Shown here piece after piece: positions 26,024 to 35,644 of a stretch of 38,776 nt of DNA. Source of the DNA: Coemansia sp. RSA 1804. Its lineage: Eukaryota > Kickxellomycota > Kickxellomycetes > Kickxellales > Kickxellaceae. Numbering within the stretch: position 1 is the stretch's first letter; each line of letters starts with the position of its first letter. Below the pieces are notes generated by a model, which searched no databases, had not been told where the DNA came from, and worked only from the letters and a program-made list of their open reading frames with translations. The stretch covers positions 1 to 38,776 of the forward strand of contig JANBTH010000083.1 in NCBI GenBank assembly GCA_027578815.1, given 5' to 3'. The translations under genes were made by a program, and so were the position numbers.

Positions 26024-27217
26024 TTAAAGGAAGGCGGATAATGTTGTGAAAGATGCGCACAGTATACCCAGTATACCAGCGCTGGCAGAAATCAAAGCAG
26101 TTGAGCCAGAGGTATCTACACTGGTGTCAGTGGATACGACGGTTGTCGTTTCCATGCCGTCGGATGCATTGTCGTTATTTTTGGCATCGGGGCTAGCCTC
26201 ATCGTCATCGCCGACACTGCCATCTTCGACATCACCATCGCTATCAATATCACCATCGGCAGATGGAGAAGAGTTGTCGGAGGACAAACCTGCATCATCG
26301 CCATCCGCGGATGACACTGCCGAAGAAGAAGACGAAGTGGTGAATTTGGTGGTGTCGAGCTTTGTTGTCTCAGCAATCCAGTCAACATAGGCGTTTGCGC
26401 GAGAAAAGAAGCTGGCGCTACGGGTTTCAGAGCACAGAGAAAGCGCGGTCTGGTTTGGTGTGCCAAATGCGTCTGAGATGCTAATAAAGTCGGTGATACC
26501 CACAACAGCATACCCGTCGTCCGAGCTGATAGCCAGAGGGCCACCGCTGTCGCCTGGACAGACACGTCTTCCGGTGGAATCATCAGTGCAAAGGTAGTAT
26601 TCGGAATCGTAGGTGGTGTCCCGACTAGTGCAGAACGACGAGTTGGCTGCCACAAGATCAACCTCCATCAGCTGTGTGGCCGCCGAGTACTTATCTCCAG
26701 GTTCAGTAAGCCCATATCCTGCAGCAACAAGTTTGGTTCCTGAGCCAGCGGAGCCAGTGTATATCTTTGTCTGTGTAGCCACGCTTGATGGAACATCCTC
26801 GGCCAGAGTGAGCAGAGCAACATCTCTGGTCAGCGTTATTGGGTCAAAATCGGGATGGACGGAGATTTTTGTCACGTTGAGTCCGGTCAGCAGCACAGTT
26901 TCTGGAGCTGGCGTGTGCGTAAAGGAAACCCTTAGCTGTTTGGCTGTGTAGCTGAAGCCCATCGGAGAAAACGTACAGTGCGCAGCAGTGAGAATGACCT
27001 TGGAGGAAATGAGACTGCCCGTGCAGATGGAGCTGTCGAGGATGTTCCTGTATCCCTCAATGTAGGCCACAAAACCAAAGTCGCCATCGGAAACAGCTTG
27101 ACCACCAGCTACGCGTGGCTTTTCAACAATGCTGGTGTCTGCTGGCGTAGCACCGATCAATGCTGGCAAAATGGCAAGAAGCGCGGCAGAGAGCCGGACA
27201 ATGCTAGTGACCGCCAT
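26024..27217 (-). CDS. Secreted S1 (trypsin-fold) serine protease with GPI-anchor signal
   Basis: This 397-aa protein has a signal peptide (1 to about 23), a short pro-segment, and an activation-type site KPR/VAGGQ after R35. The catalytic triad is complete: H80 in LTAAHC, D132 in RDVALL and S224 in GDSGGP. Residues about 290-370 form a Ser/Thr/Asp-rich stalk. A hydrophobic tail at 374-397 ends the protein and reads as a GPI-attachment signal, so the enzyme is probably held at the cell surface. The position equal to chymotrypsin 189, six residues before the active Ser, is Arg (R218) rather than the Asp of true trypsins. Tryptic specificity is therefore unlikely. The ATG at 27217 starts the signal peptide. 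Its stop lies 167 bp from the convergent small secreted gene. Confidence 0.93.
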   Translation of the reverse strand: MAVTSIVRLSAALLAILPALIGATPADTSIVEKPRVAGGQAVSDGDFGFVAYIEGYRNILDSSICTGSLISSKVILTAAHCTFSPMGFSYTAKQLRVSFTHTPAPETVLLTGLNVTKISVHPDFDPITLTRDVALLTLAEDVPSSVATQTKIYTGSAGSGTKLVAAGYGLTEPGDKYSAATQLMEVDLVAANSSFCTSRDTTYDSEYYLCTDDSTGRRVCPGDSGGPLAISSDDGYAVVGITDFISISDAFGTPNQTALSLCSETRSASFFSRANAYVDWIAETTKLDTTKFTTSSSSSAVSSADGDDAGLSSDNSSPSADGDIDSDGDVEDGSVGDDDEASPDAKNNDNASDGMETTTVVSTDTSVDTSGSTALISASAGILGILCASFTTLSAFL

Positions 27218-29499
27218 TACAGAAATACAAGTAAGGAGGACGACAATAGACCCTGCTCAGAAGAGATGCGTAATGAAAAAAGGTAATAAATGTCCGAACG
27301 AAAAAAAATAGAGAGAGTGAAGAGGAGAGAAACATGCCATGTTCTTTATTTTTCATAAGCATTTAAAAGCGAGGCAGTCTGACACGTCCCGGTCTCTCTG
27401 TGCCTCGTTGCTTGGATTGCCCAGAAAGAGATGCCTGTTTTCCATCTGCAACGAAAGCTGAACCGTAGAGAGAAGGAAAAACCTCAATTTACATGGAAAC
27501 CCGAAGCGTCCAATTACATCTCTTAGCATAGAGATGGAATGGCGATCACCTTTCTATTCCTTCTTTTATTTCATGCGCTAGTTCTCTATTCCTTATTGCA
27601 GAGCGGATTTCTTTCCCCCTTTTTTCGCACACAAAGAAGACCAAGGAAATCGAAAAATATGTTGCCAAAAAAGCGAATACGGATCTTATTGGACCGCATG
27701 ACGCTGTTCTGCATGCAGACCTGACATCTCTATCAACGCACGGGTCTTTAAAAATAAAAAAGTGCAATCATGCGAAATGACATTTCCGACAATGTGAACA
27801 TATCTCGTAAGTACACAGTTACAACCACCACTCACACTCACGCATGTGATGTGATGGGTATCTTGATTTCGGCGGCTTTTGCTTGGTCTTTATACTGTTG
27901 TCTTGATGTTGTTGTTGTAAAAAAAACAAACCAGAAATTCAAAATAGCAGCTCTTTTACGAAAACTTAAATGCTTGCTGTATAGATTATCAACGACAAGT
28001 TGCTGTTTTCTGAGAAGGATCGGGTACAAATACAACAGAATGTTCCAAAAGAAAGTTTTTTGCAATTCTGGATAAGTGAAACAATCGGAGACTACGGTCT
28101 GAAACGGACGATCTATCTGTAATGCGAGAAATTGGGAGGAGAAAAAACGAATAATACAGGAGGGGGTGCCAATCGTTGCAAAACAAGAAAGAGAAATAAA
28201 CCGGCCAAAAGCGTCTAGTGGGAGAAACGGAAAAACAGCGACAACTATTAAAAACAAACAATAAAGTGAAAATGGTCCATCGTTTTTTCTAACATGAAAA
28301 CAGTGAATCTTGCTCTTATTTCCAGAGACAATAATCCTGCATCTGATGTTGTCTAGCATTTGCATAGATTCTTTTTTCTTTTCGTTTCTGGTTCTGCTTG
28401 GATCATCATGAACAACGACAACAACAACAACAACGGCAACAAACGGTAACTGCGGAAATTGGAAATCCTACCAGCAGCAGCAACGGTTAATGGCATCCAA
28501 ATCAACTCAGACAAAGCTGGCCTATTAAACCGCGCATATATACATACAAAGTATATAGTTTAATTTAATCAGCAAAAAAATCCATAGCCACAGCCAGAGT
28601 TCTGAATATTATTTTTGTTGGAATGCATGTTACACGCAATGCAAACTCTAACACCAGCACAAGTAGCTGACAATTGAAGGGCATACAGGAACATCTCAGT
28701 CTTGGTATTTATTTGCCGGCTTGTGTATATGTTTTGTCTTTTTGCACTTAAACCCACTCTTTCTCTAGGAGCAATATGCATGTCTTGGCAGGTTTTGGTA
28801 CAGCACGGATCCTCAAATATAAAGCCATTATTGTATCACCCCTCCCTCTCATATGACGGTAAATGCGTGACTTTATACAATTATCCTCATTGTCAGAAAA
28901 CAAAAAAGTAAGCAAAAATTATCCCCCCATCTACCTTACCGCATCGTGTGTCGTATACACACCACCAGCTAGTAGTAGCATTAAATAGGGGATAGGTGGA
29001 CATAATGTTCTCAGATGACAAGACGGTCAGAAGAAGAGGAAGAAGAAATGAAAATAGAAAAAGCATGGCGTTTGCATTTCTGATAATTGACGTGGCTGAG
29101 ATGTGTGTGCAAGGAGGGAGGGAAAAGATCTACAGGGGCATTATAGTTGAACAATATTGATATTGTATTGACGACGAAAGAATGGCAGAGTCAAGTGGAG
29201 CAAGTAAAAAAAGGAATGGCAACAGAATATTGGCTTGATATTTCTATTATTTTTATTTGTAGTACAAGCGGGAAAGGGAAGGAGGAATAAAATCAATTGA
29301 GAAAATGTTGAGAATATTTGTATAAATTCTAGGTCCTGGTTATTCGCAGCAGCAACAACAACAGGGAAATAAAAACTGCTATTTCCTTATTTTTCTCCTA
29401 CACTTTACCTCTCAGATATTCTCTAAACATAAACTTGTAATAATATAGGCTATACACGTTTTTCAACATATTCATTTATATTAAACCGAGTAAACAGAG
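27218..29499. other. 2.3-kb intergenic region without recognised genes
   Basis: The interval is AT-rich, with AAC/CAA microsatellite-like stretches near 28410-28450 and 29350-29365. The longest frame (175 codons, minus, 27838-28365) has no recognisable domain and hydrophobic random composition. No tRNA or other RNA gene was seen. The right end presumably holds the promoter of the acyltransferase gene. Confidence 0.5.
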
Positions 29500-31095
29500 A
29501 TGATTCCAGAACCTACAATCGACATGGGCGACCTCCTGCCCGCATCGGCAACCAAGCGCCGGATAACAGGAGACACGCAATTCATGTTCCAGTTCTACAA
29601 ACCATGCATCCACTTCTACGCGCCCAGCGAACAGACAGCAACGTACATGAACAAGGATATGCTGTACCAGTCGCTGGTGGTGGCGCTCCACGGATGTCCG
29701 CTGCTGTTTGGACGGATCAAAGTGAACGGCAGGGACAAGTCGGTGTGGATCGAGTATGACCCAAGGGACTGCAATCTGCCAACGCTGGAGTTCCAGCACC
29801 TGGATACCACCACGTACGAGTACTTCAAACAGGAGGGGTTCTCGTACTCGGCGGCCAGGGACAAGGGACTGGCTATGCCGATCCCCGACGGCACTATTTC
29901 GGCAGCCGAGGGGATGAAGCAAAGAAGAAGGCAACCGATGCTGATGGTCAAGGTCAGCTATCTTGCAGACGGCGGGGTTGCGATTTTCAATATGTCCAAC
30001 CATGTGGCGTTTGACGGGAACGCGGTGTTCAGTTTCCTGGCGCATTGGGCGGAATGCAACCGGCGCATCGGGAGCGGCGAGCTGCAGGCCGACGCAATGT
30101 GCAAGCTGGCGATTCCGCGGGAGCTGCAGACGTACGCGACATCGCTGGTGGACACCGCCGCCGACACAGACGATAATGATAGTAGGGGCAATTCCTCAAT
30201 GGATCACAACAGTATCTGGGAAGAGGAAGGGCTTGCGGAGATCTCGGTGTCGGCAACCAAGACGCTTGAGGAGATCAAGGCGCTGATCAACAAGAGGGTC
30301 CCCGATGGCGAGCGGATCAGATCATGCGTGTTCGGTCTGCCGCTGGCAAAGCTGTCCGCACTGAGCCAGCAGGTCAGGAACAGCGGGATGGTGGGGCCCG
30401 ACGAGCGGGTATCGACCAACAGCGTGCTAACTGCATTCGTGTGCCAGTGCATCGCGCGCGCAAGCACCGAGGCCCAGACGTACGCAGCCGGGGACTGGAC
30501 GGTGTTCCAAACAATGGATATGCGGCGCGCCCTGGGGCTTCCGCCAGGGGGGCTCGGATCACCGGTGATTCTGGCGGAATCCCAAGCAACGTATGCGGAG
30601 ATGGCATGCACCCCGGCCTCCAACCCGCTGCACTTTGCCCTCGTTGCCAAGCGCATCCGCCAGAGCATCAACAAGTACTCGCGCGACTACCTGCAGCATG
30701 GGATGCGGTGGATGAACCGTGCGTATGCGCAGCTGGTGCGCGATGGCGTGGATGCGCCGTGGCAGCGGTTCTGGTTCACTGCGCTTAACACAAACAGGAG
30801 AGCTGTTGGGCTGTCGTGCATGGACCGGATCCCCGTGTACGGAGCTGATTTCGGCGCCGGACGTCCGGCGATGGCGCGATCCATCAATCCGCGGCCAAAC
30901 TACGTCATCTCGTTCCCGGGGCCGCCAGCGTCGTCAGCGGCTGGCAACAACAATGGCAGCAGCAGCAGTGGTGGTGGTGGCTGCGACTACAGCGAGCTCC
31001 ACCTGTATGTGTCGCTGGAGTCAAGGGCGATGGAGGCGCTGATGGCGGACAAATCATGGAGCGCGCTGTGCGCCCTGATTTGCAGCGAATCCTGA
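29500..31095 (+). CDS. BAHD-like acyl-CoA-dependent acyltransferase
   Basis: BAHD enzymes transfer an acyl group from acyl-CoA to hydroxyl or amine acceptors, often in specialised metabolism. This 531-aa protein carries the catalytic HxxxDG as HVAFDG (168-173) and the structural motif as DFGAG (450-454; DFGWG in plant enzymes). The N-terminal segment LYQSLVVALHGCPLLFGRI fits the strand-helix before the active site in this family. Length is typical (430-550 aa). A Gly/Ser-rich insert at about 480-490 is unusual. The start is the ATG following the AT-rich leader. Substrate cannot be inferred: the neighbours (a ChaC-like enzyme downstream, a protease upstream) do not form a biosynthetic cluster. 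Confidence 0.85.
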   Translation: MIPEPTIDMGDLLPASATKRRITGDTQFMFQFYKPCIHFYAPSEQTATYMNKDMLYQSLVVALHGCPLLFGRIKVNGRDKSVWIEYDPRDCNLPTLEFQHLDTTTYEYFKQEGFSYSAARDKGLAMPIPDGTISAAEGMKQRRRQPMLMVKVSYLADGGVAIFNMSNHVAFDGNAVFSFLAHWAECNRRIGSGELQADAMCKLAIPRELQTYATSLVDTAADTDDNDSRGNSSMDHNSIWEEEGLAEISVSATKTLEEIKALINKRVPDGERIRSCVFGLPLAKLSALSQQVRNSGMVGPDERVSTNSVLTAFVCQCIARASTEAQTYAAGDWTVFQTMDMRRALGLPPGGLGSPVILAESQATYAEMACTPASNPLHFALVAKRIRQSINKYSRDYLQHGMRWMNRAYAQLVRDGVDAPWQRFWFTALNTNRRAVGLSCMDRIPVYGADFGAGRPAMARSINPRPNYVISFPGPPASSAAGNNNGSSSSGGGGCDYSELHLYVSLESRAMEALMADKSWSALCALICSES

Positions 31096-31258
31096 GAGGT
31101 GTCTCTTTGCCAATAGATGGATTCGGTTGGTAGGGAAGGAAGGACTAGAATCTCCTTCCTTCTCTTCTTTTCCTTTTTATGTCTGTTTTTTTATTTTTCT
31201 TTCGCTGCTTCTACTTCCTCACCATTGTTTCTTCTAATCCAGCACCACACCCTCCACA

Positions 31259-31981
31259 ATGACAGTGCCCGTCCCAACAGCAGAGGAGAGAGCAGAGCAG
31301 ATCGCTTCATTGCCTTCTTCCTCCATCTCCCGCGCCAAGCACGTGCTGGGATCGGAGTGGCCCCAGGGCCAGGCGCTCTGGGTGTTCGGCTACGGATCAA
31401 TAATCTACCGCGTGGACTTCCCGGTCGAGGCACAGGTGTTCGGGCAGATCCGCAACCAGCGGCGCGCATTCCTGCAGGAATCGCACGACCACCGCGGAAC
31501 GGAGGAGAATCCAGGCCGCGTGTGCACGCTTGTGGCGGAGGCCGAGTGGAACAGCATTTTCCCGCCATCATCGGATGCAAAGAGAATCAGCAATAACAAC
31601 ATCCCGGGTGCTGGCATCGGGTGCTGGGGAATGGCCTACAAGGTCAAGAGCGGCATGGAGCAGCAGGTCAAGGCGCATCTGGACCACAGGGAGAAGGACG
31701 GCTACTCCATTGACTTCGTCGACGTCTTCGCCTCGCAGAATGCCGCCGAGCCGGTGCTCCGCAACGTCATGGTGTATGTTGGCGTCAAGACCAATCCGTC
31801 GTTCACCCGCGCGCCGTCGCTCGAGGCCACCGCCGCCGTCATTGCGCGCGCCGTCGGGCCGTCGGGAACAAACCGCGAGTACCTGTACCGCCTGTGCGAT
31901 GCGCTGCGCAAGCACCATCCGGACGCAATGGACGCGTATCTGCTGCAGCTGGAGGCGATGGTGCGTGCGCTGGGCGAGTAG
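31259..31981 (+). CDS. ChaC-like glutathione-specific gamma-glutamylcyclotransferase
   Basis: ChaC enzymes cleave glutathione to 5-oxoproline and Cys-Gly in the cytosol, lowering glutathione pools. This protein has 240 aa, close to the usual length. The substrate-binding VFGYGSII loop is at 42-49. SHDHRGTEENPGRVCTL (75-91) and CWGMAYKV (122-129) are family signatures. The catalytic Glu is E145 in LDHREKDGY. An N-terminal extension of about 35 residues precedes the domain. The ATG at 31259 is preceded by a pyrimidine-rich leader only 163 bp after the acyltransferase stop. The gene converges tightly with smc5 (69 bp between stops), so the 3' UTRs probably overlap. Confidence 0.94.
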   Translation: MTVPVPTAEERAEQIASLPSSSISRAKHVLGSEWPQGQALWVFGYGSIIYRVDFPVEAQVFGQIRNQRRAFLQESHDHRGTEENPGRVCTLVAEAEWNSIFPPSSDAKRISNNNIPGAGIGCWGMAYKVKSGMEQQVKAHLDHREKDGYSIDFVDVFASQNAAEPVLRNVMVYVGVKTNPSFTRAPSLEATAAVIARAVGPSGTNREYLYRLCDALRKHHPDAMDAYLLQLEAMVRALGE

Positions 31982-32050
31982 AAAGACCCTGGTAAAAATA
32001 AATAATTAAATAAATAGCTAAATAAACAGATCAGATCAAACCAAACACTA

Positions 32051-35000
32051 CTAAGCTGTTGTTGCGGCCGATCTCCGCGCGTTGGAGATGTAGCGGCCAA
32101 AGTTAAATGTCTCGGGCTGCCACTCGCCGTTGTAGATGCAGAGAACGCGCATGCGCGGGTGATAATCGAGGTCCTGCAGCAGCTTGGGCGTGATAAGGAA
32201 GTACTGCGGCGACGCCGGGCGGCAGGCAGATGCGACGATCAGGCGGTGCACGAGCCGCTCGTTGCGCTGATCCATTCCCTGGTTGATCTCGTCGACTACG
32301 CGGAACGGCGCGGCCGCCAGCGCCTGCAGCGCCTGCAGATACACGATGGTGGCCACGGCGCGCTCCCCGCCCGACTGGCGGTGATTGTCCAGCGCCTGCA
32401 GCTGCTCGTTGCGCCGGAACGCAACGCGGATCTCCACGCCCCACGCGCCAAAGTCCTCGTCGCCAGAATCAGCGGCTGGATCAGCAGCCGGATCACCGCT
32501 GCTGCTCTCTCCCGCGCGCACGAGTCGCACCTCGCCCATGCACCCGATCTCGTCAAACATCGCGCCAAAGCGGTCGCTGATCCGCTCCGCCAGCTCCACA
32601 AGCGGCGGCTCCCACGCGCCGCGCGCACGCTGCTTCGTGCGCCGGATGCGACTGAGCTCCGCCTCGCGCCGCTGCTGCGCGCCCACCAGCGACGCCAGCA
32701 GCGCCTGGCGCTCCTCGTACTGCTCCATGACGCGCGCCGACAGCCCGCTGGAACTGGCCATGCTGAGGCGCTGCATGCTGGTGTGCAGCTCAACCTCCAG
32801 CTCCGCAACCGTCGCCTGCGTGCGCTCGTCCTGCACCGCACGCACCGCCGCGCGCTCATCGTCGCTCATCGCATCCGTTGCGCGCCGCGTGTCGGCCAGA
32901 CACTCGCGCGCCGCCAGCTTGGCCGCCTCGAAGTCGCGCGCCGCCGCCTCGTACTCGCGCTGCGCCTCTGCCACGGCCTCACGCTGCCGCGTCGCCATCG
33001 CTGTCAGCGCATTGTGCGCGTGCGCGTGGCGGAAACCCTCGAGACTGGCCACCACCAGCTGGTGCGTCAGGTCGCCAAGCGTCCCGGCCAATGTGGCCAT
33101 CTCGCCCACCGCCGCCGCGCGATCCGCCGAGTTCTGCCGCAGCTGCTGCGCAATGCGCGCGCGATCCCGCGCGATCTGCGACTGATCATCGTCGCGCTGA
33201 TCATCGGCCACCATGGTCGCCAGCTGCGCCCGCTTGGTCTCGAGGTGGATCTGGTCGCGCTGCCACTTGCCCACAACAGCCGCCAGCCGCGCGCGCTCCT
33301 CCTTCAGCTCCTTCTCGCGCGCATCCGCCTGTCTGTGCTTGTCGCGCGCCCGCTTGTCGCGCTGGCTCAGTCGCCGCATCGCGTTCTCGTTCTCCTGCAG
33401 CTGATCGCGGAATCCGCTGATCTCGCTGTGAAGTCGCTCGCGTGTTGCGCGCACCTCGTCGGTCTCGCCCGACGCCAGGACCCGTGCCTGCCGCTGCACC
33501 CGCGACGTCGTCACCGTTGCTGCGCGGGTTCCGTACCGACCACGCGTAATGGTGAAGCGTGTTCCGTCGGCAACGTACTCCCGGAACAGCATTTTCGTCT
33601 CGATCACCTCATGGTTCACGGCTCCCAGCGCCACCGGGATCTCGTGGATCTTGTCTCTGTTGCACAGCGCTGCCAGCACCTTGCGCGGCGCCTCGACGAA
33701 ATCCAGCATGTATCCGTCAAACCCGAGCTTGCTCAGCGTGTCACGCGGATGCGGCGCGCGGAAGTCGTCGAGATCCTTGTGGTAGCTGACAACGTCCACG
33801 CGCAGTCTCTGCCGGTCGTTGACCTCGCGCGTGAAGGTCACGTAGTCTTCGTCGCACTGCGTCACAAATGTCCGCAGCGAGCTGGCCGAGACGACGGACT
33901 CGACAAGGTTGGCATACCGTGATGAATCCTTGACAGCCGCCTCCAGACAAATGGGCGCAAACATGTGCTGCGAGAACTTGTCGCGGTTGGCCTCCAGCCA
34001 TTCAAGCGCCTTAAACGTATCGTGGCTCGCGGTGCGCAGTGTTTCGCGCTTGCGTGCAATCACGTCGTCAAGCGCCTGGAGCCGCTGGTCGCGCAGCTCA
34101 ATCTCCTTGTTCGCTTCCCGCCCAGCGCGCATCAGCTCCCGCTGCTCGTCCTGCACTGCCACGATCTCGCTGCTCGTCTGCAGCTTCACTTCCCGGAGCT
34201 CCGCCGCCACCCGCCGCATCTCGTCGGACTCGCCCCCCTCGTCCGGCGCGCTTGCTGGATGCGATGCCTCGAGGCGCGATACCTCCGCTCGCAGCTGCGC
34301 AATGGCCTCGCGCCGTCGCTGGCTTCGCTTCTTCAGCTCGGCTTGGTCCGTGTTCAAGTCGCGCTGCTTCTTCTCGTAGTCCTCCAGCCCGCGTAACTGT
34401 TTCCGCATTGTTCTCTCCACCTCCGTGCGCTCAGACAACAGTCCTTGGCGCTTGGTCTCGGTGCGCGCAATCTTCGACTCCAGCTGCTGGATCTCCTCCT
34501 GCGCCGGTCCGCTGTCGTTCTTCAGCTGCTGGTAATGCGCGTGCGCCTGGTTGCGAACCACCTTGGCCGAATCGTGCACGCTCTTGGCTTCCTTGTACTT
34601 CACAACCGGAATGAGCGCCTCGAGTACGCGGATGTTCGACTCGGCAGCCTGCCGCTCCTGCCACCGCTTGACGTCGCGCTCGAGCACATCGTTCTGCTTC
34701 CTCATGTTGTCTGCGTCCTGGCTGCCGCGATGCATCTCCGTCATCAGCCGCTGTTCCTCGGACCGCAGCTGAACCAGCTCCTTCTGCAGCTCCAGCAGGT
34801 CTTCGCGCCCAACCGCACACTGCGTTTCCTTCAGCAGCTCCTGGGTCGACATTTTCGAAAACTCCACCACCCGGTCCTGCGGCAGGAACTGGCACAGGTT
34901 GTTTACTTGGATATTCAGCTTGCGCATTGTTTTCTGGATCTCCGCAAACGGTACCGGATTACCATTGATTTTCCAGTTGGACTTGTTGGTCTCGCGTATG

Positions 35001-35476
35001 ATTTCCCTGCTAACCCTTATATCGCCACTACCTTCGGGTTCCTCCCCATCGTCTCCCGCAAGCGTAATCTCAATAACTCCCCTATCGCACCCGTGTTTGA
35101 CAAATTCCGATACCGTAGTTGAACGTCCCAGCAGCGACGGCTTCTCGCCTAGGCCTAACGCTATTGCGCACACGATTGTGCTTTTGCCTGTCCCGTTCGG
35201 CCCTATTATCATGTTCATGTTGGGACCCGGTGTTATTTCTATCTCGCTGTATGTCACGAAATTGCGCAGCGATATGCGTTTTATTGATCCTACTCCATAC
35301 TCCGTGTTTCCCTCATTCGCTGCGGTGGTGTTTGTGTTTGAATTGCCATTGTGGTTGCCATCTTCCTTCGATTGTCTTGTGCTCCTCCCCCTCTTTGGTG
35401 TCCGTCCATTGGACTCGGTCTTTGGCGATAAGTTTTCCGCTGTGCTTGGTGGCTTGCGACTGCGTAGTGAGGACAT
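32051..35476 (-). CDS. SMC5: Structural maintenance of chromosomes protein 5
   Basis: Smc5 pairs with Smc6 and Nse subunits in a DNA-looping ATPase complex needed for recombination repair and resolution of joint molecules. This 1141-aa protein has a disordered N-terminus (about 60 residues), then the head motif GPNGTGKST (92-100). QFLPQDRVVEFSKM is an Smc5-specific signature. Two coiled-coil arms surround a hinge at about 480-640. At the C-terminus come the ABC signature QSGGER (1034-1039) and Walker B ending VVDEINQGMD (1060-1069). The ending ITPKLLQDLDYHPRM is typical of Smc5. Length fits yeast (1093) and human (1101). An ACGCGT hexamer lies about 120 bp upstream of the ATG at 35476. No intron was seen. 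Confidence 0.96.
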   Translation of the reverse strand: MSSLRSRKPPSTAENLSPKTESNGRTPKRGRSTRQSKEDGNHNGNSNTNTTAANEGNTEYGVGSIKRISLRNFVTYSEIEITPGPNMNMIIGPNGTGKSTIVCAIALGLGEKPSLLGRSTTVSEFVKHGCDRGVIEITLAGDDGEEPEGSGDIRVSREIIRETNKSNWKINGNPVPFAEIQKTMRKLNIQVNNLCQFLPQDRVVEFSKMSTQELLKETQCAVGREDLLELQKELVQLRSEEQRLMTEMHRGSQDADNMRKQNDVLERDVKRWQERQAAESNIRVLEALIPVVKYKEAKSVHDSAKVVRNQAHAHYQQLKNDSGPAQEEIQQLESKIARTETKRQGLLSERTEVERTMRKQLRGLEDYEKKQRDLNTDQAELKKRSQRRREAIAQLRAEVSRLEASHPASAPDEGGESDEMRRVAAELREVKLQTSSEIVAVQDEQRELMRAGREANKEIELRDQRLQALDDVIARKRETLRTASHDTFKALEWLEANRDKFSQHMFAPICLEAAVKDSSRYANLVESVVSASSLRTFVTQCDEDYVTFTREVNDRQRLRVDVVSYHKDLDDFRAPHPRDTLSKLGFDGYMLDFVEAPRKVLAALCNRDKIHEIPVALGAVNHEVIETKMLFREYVADGTRFTITRGRYGTRAATVTTSRVQRQARVLASGETDEVRATRERLHSEISGFRDQLQENENAMRRLSQRDKRARDKHRQADAREKELKEERARLAAVVGKWQRDQIHLETKRAQLATMVADDQRDDDQSQIARDRARIAQQLRQNSADRAAAVGEMATLAGTLGDLTHQLVVASLEGFRHAHAHNALTAMATRQREAVAEAQREYEAAARDFEAAKLAARECLADTRRATDAMSDDERAAVRAVQDERTQATVAELEVELHTSMQRLSMASSSGLSARVMEQYEERQALLASLVGAQQRREAELSRIRRTKQRARGAWEPPLVELAERISDRFGAMFDEIGCMGEVRLVRAGESSSGDPAADPAADSGDEDFGAWGVEIRVAFRRNEQLQALDNHRQSGGERAVATIVYLQALQALAAAPFRVVDEINQGMDQRNERLVHRLIVASACRPASPQYFLITPKLLQDLDYHPRMRVLCIYNGEWQPETFNFGRYISNARRSAATTA

Positions 35477-35596
35477 TTCCTATTTAGTTTATTGAATCAA
35501 ATGGTCACAACAGCAAAACACGAAGAAAATAAAATAAAAAAGAGGAAGAAAGGAGAGAAAGAAGAATCCAACTGTGTGGTCAAATGCGTAGAAATA

Positions 35597-35602
35597 ACGC
35601 GT
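35597..35602. promoter_or_regulatory. ACGCGT (MCB-like) site upstream of smc5
   Basis: The perfect hexamer ACGCGT lies 121 bp upstream of the smc5 ATG, in the 168-bp gap to the next gene. Position and target gene fit G1/S control as known for repair genes in yeasts; the assignment itself is inference. Confidence 0.35.
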
Positions 35603-35644
35603 ACAACAAGAGGATTGCCCAAAACTCTTTTTCCCCCTTCTTTT

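Noticed and set aside
27838..28365. Minus-strand frame of 175 codons with hydrophobic segments
   Set aside because: Composition matches random AT-rich DNA, no motif or homologue is recognisable, and no promoter or leader features are visible. Not excluded as a lineage-specific gene.
32159..33922. Plus-strand open frame (587 codons) opposite smc5
   Set aside because: Arg/Leu/His-rich antisense shadow of the GC-rich coiled-coil coding region; no recognisable domain.
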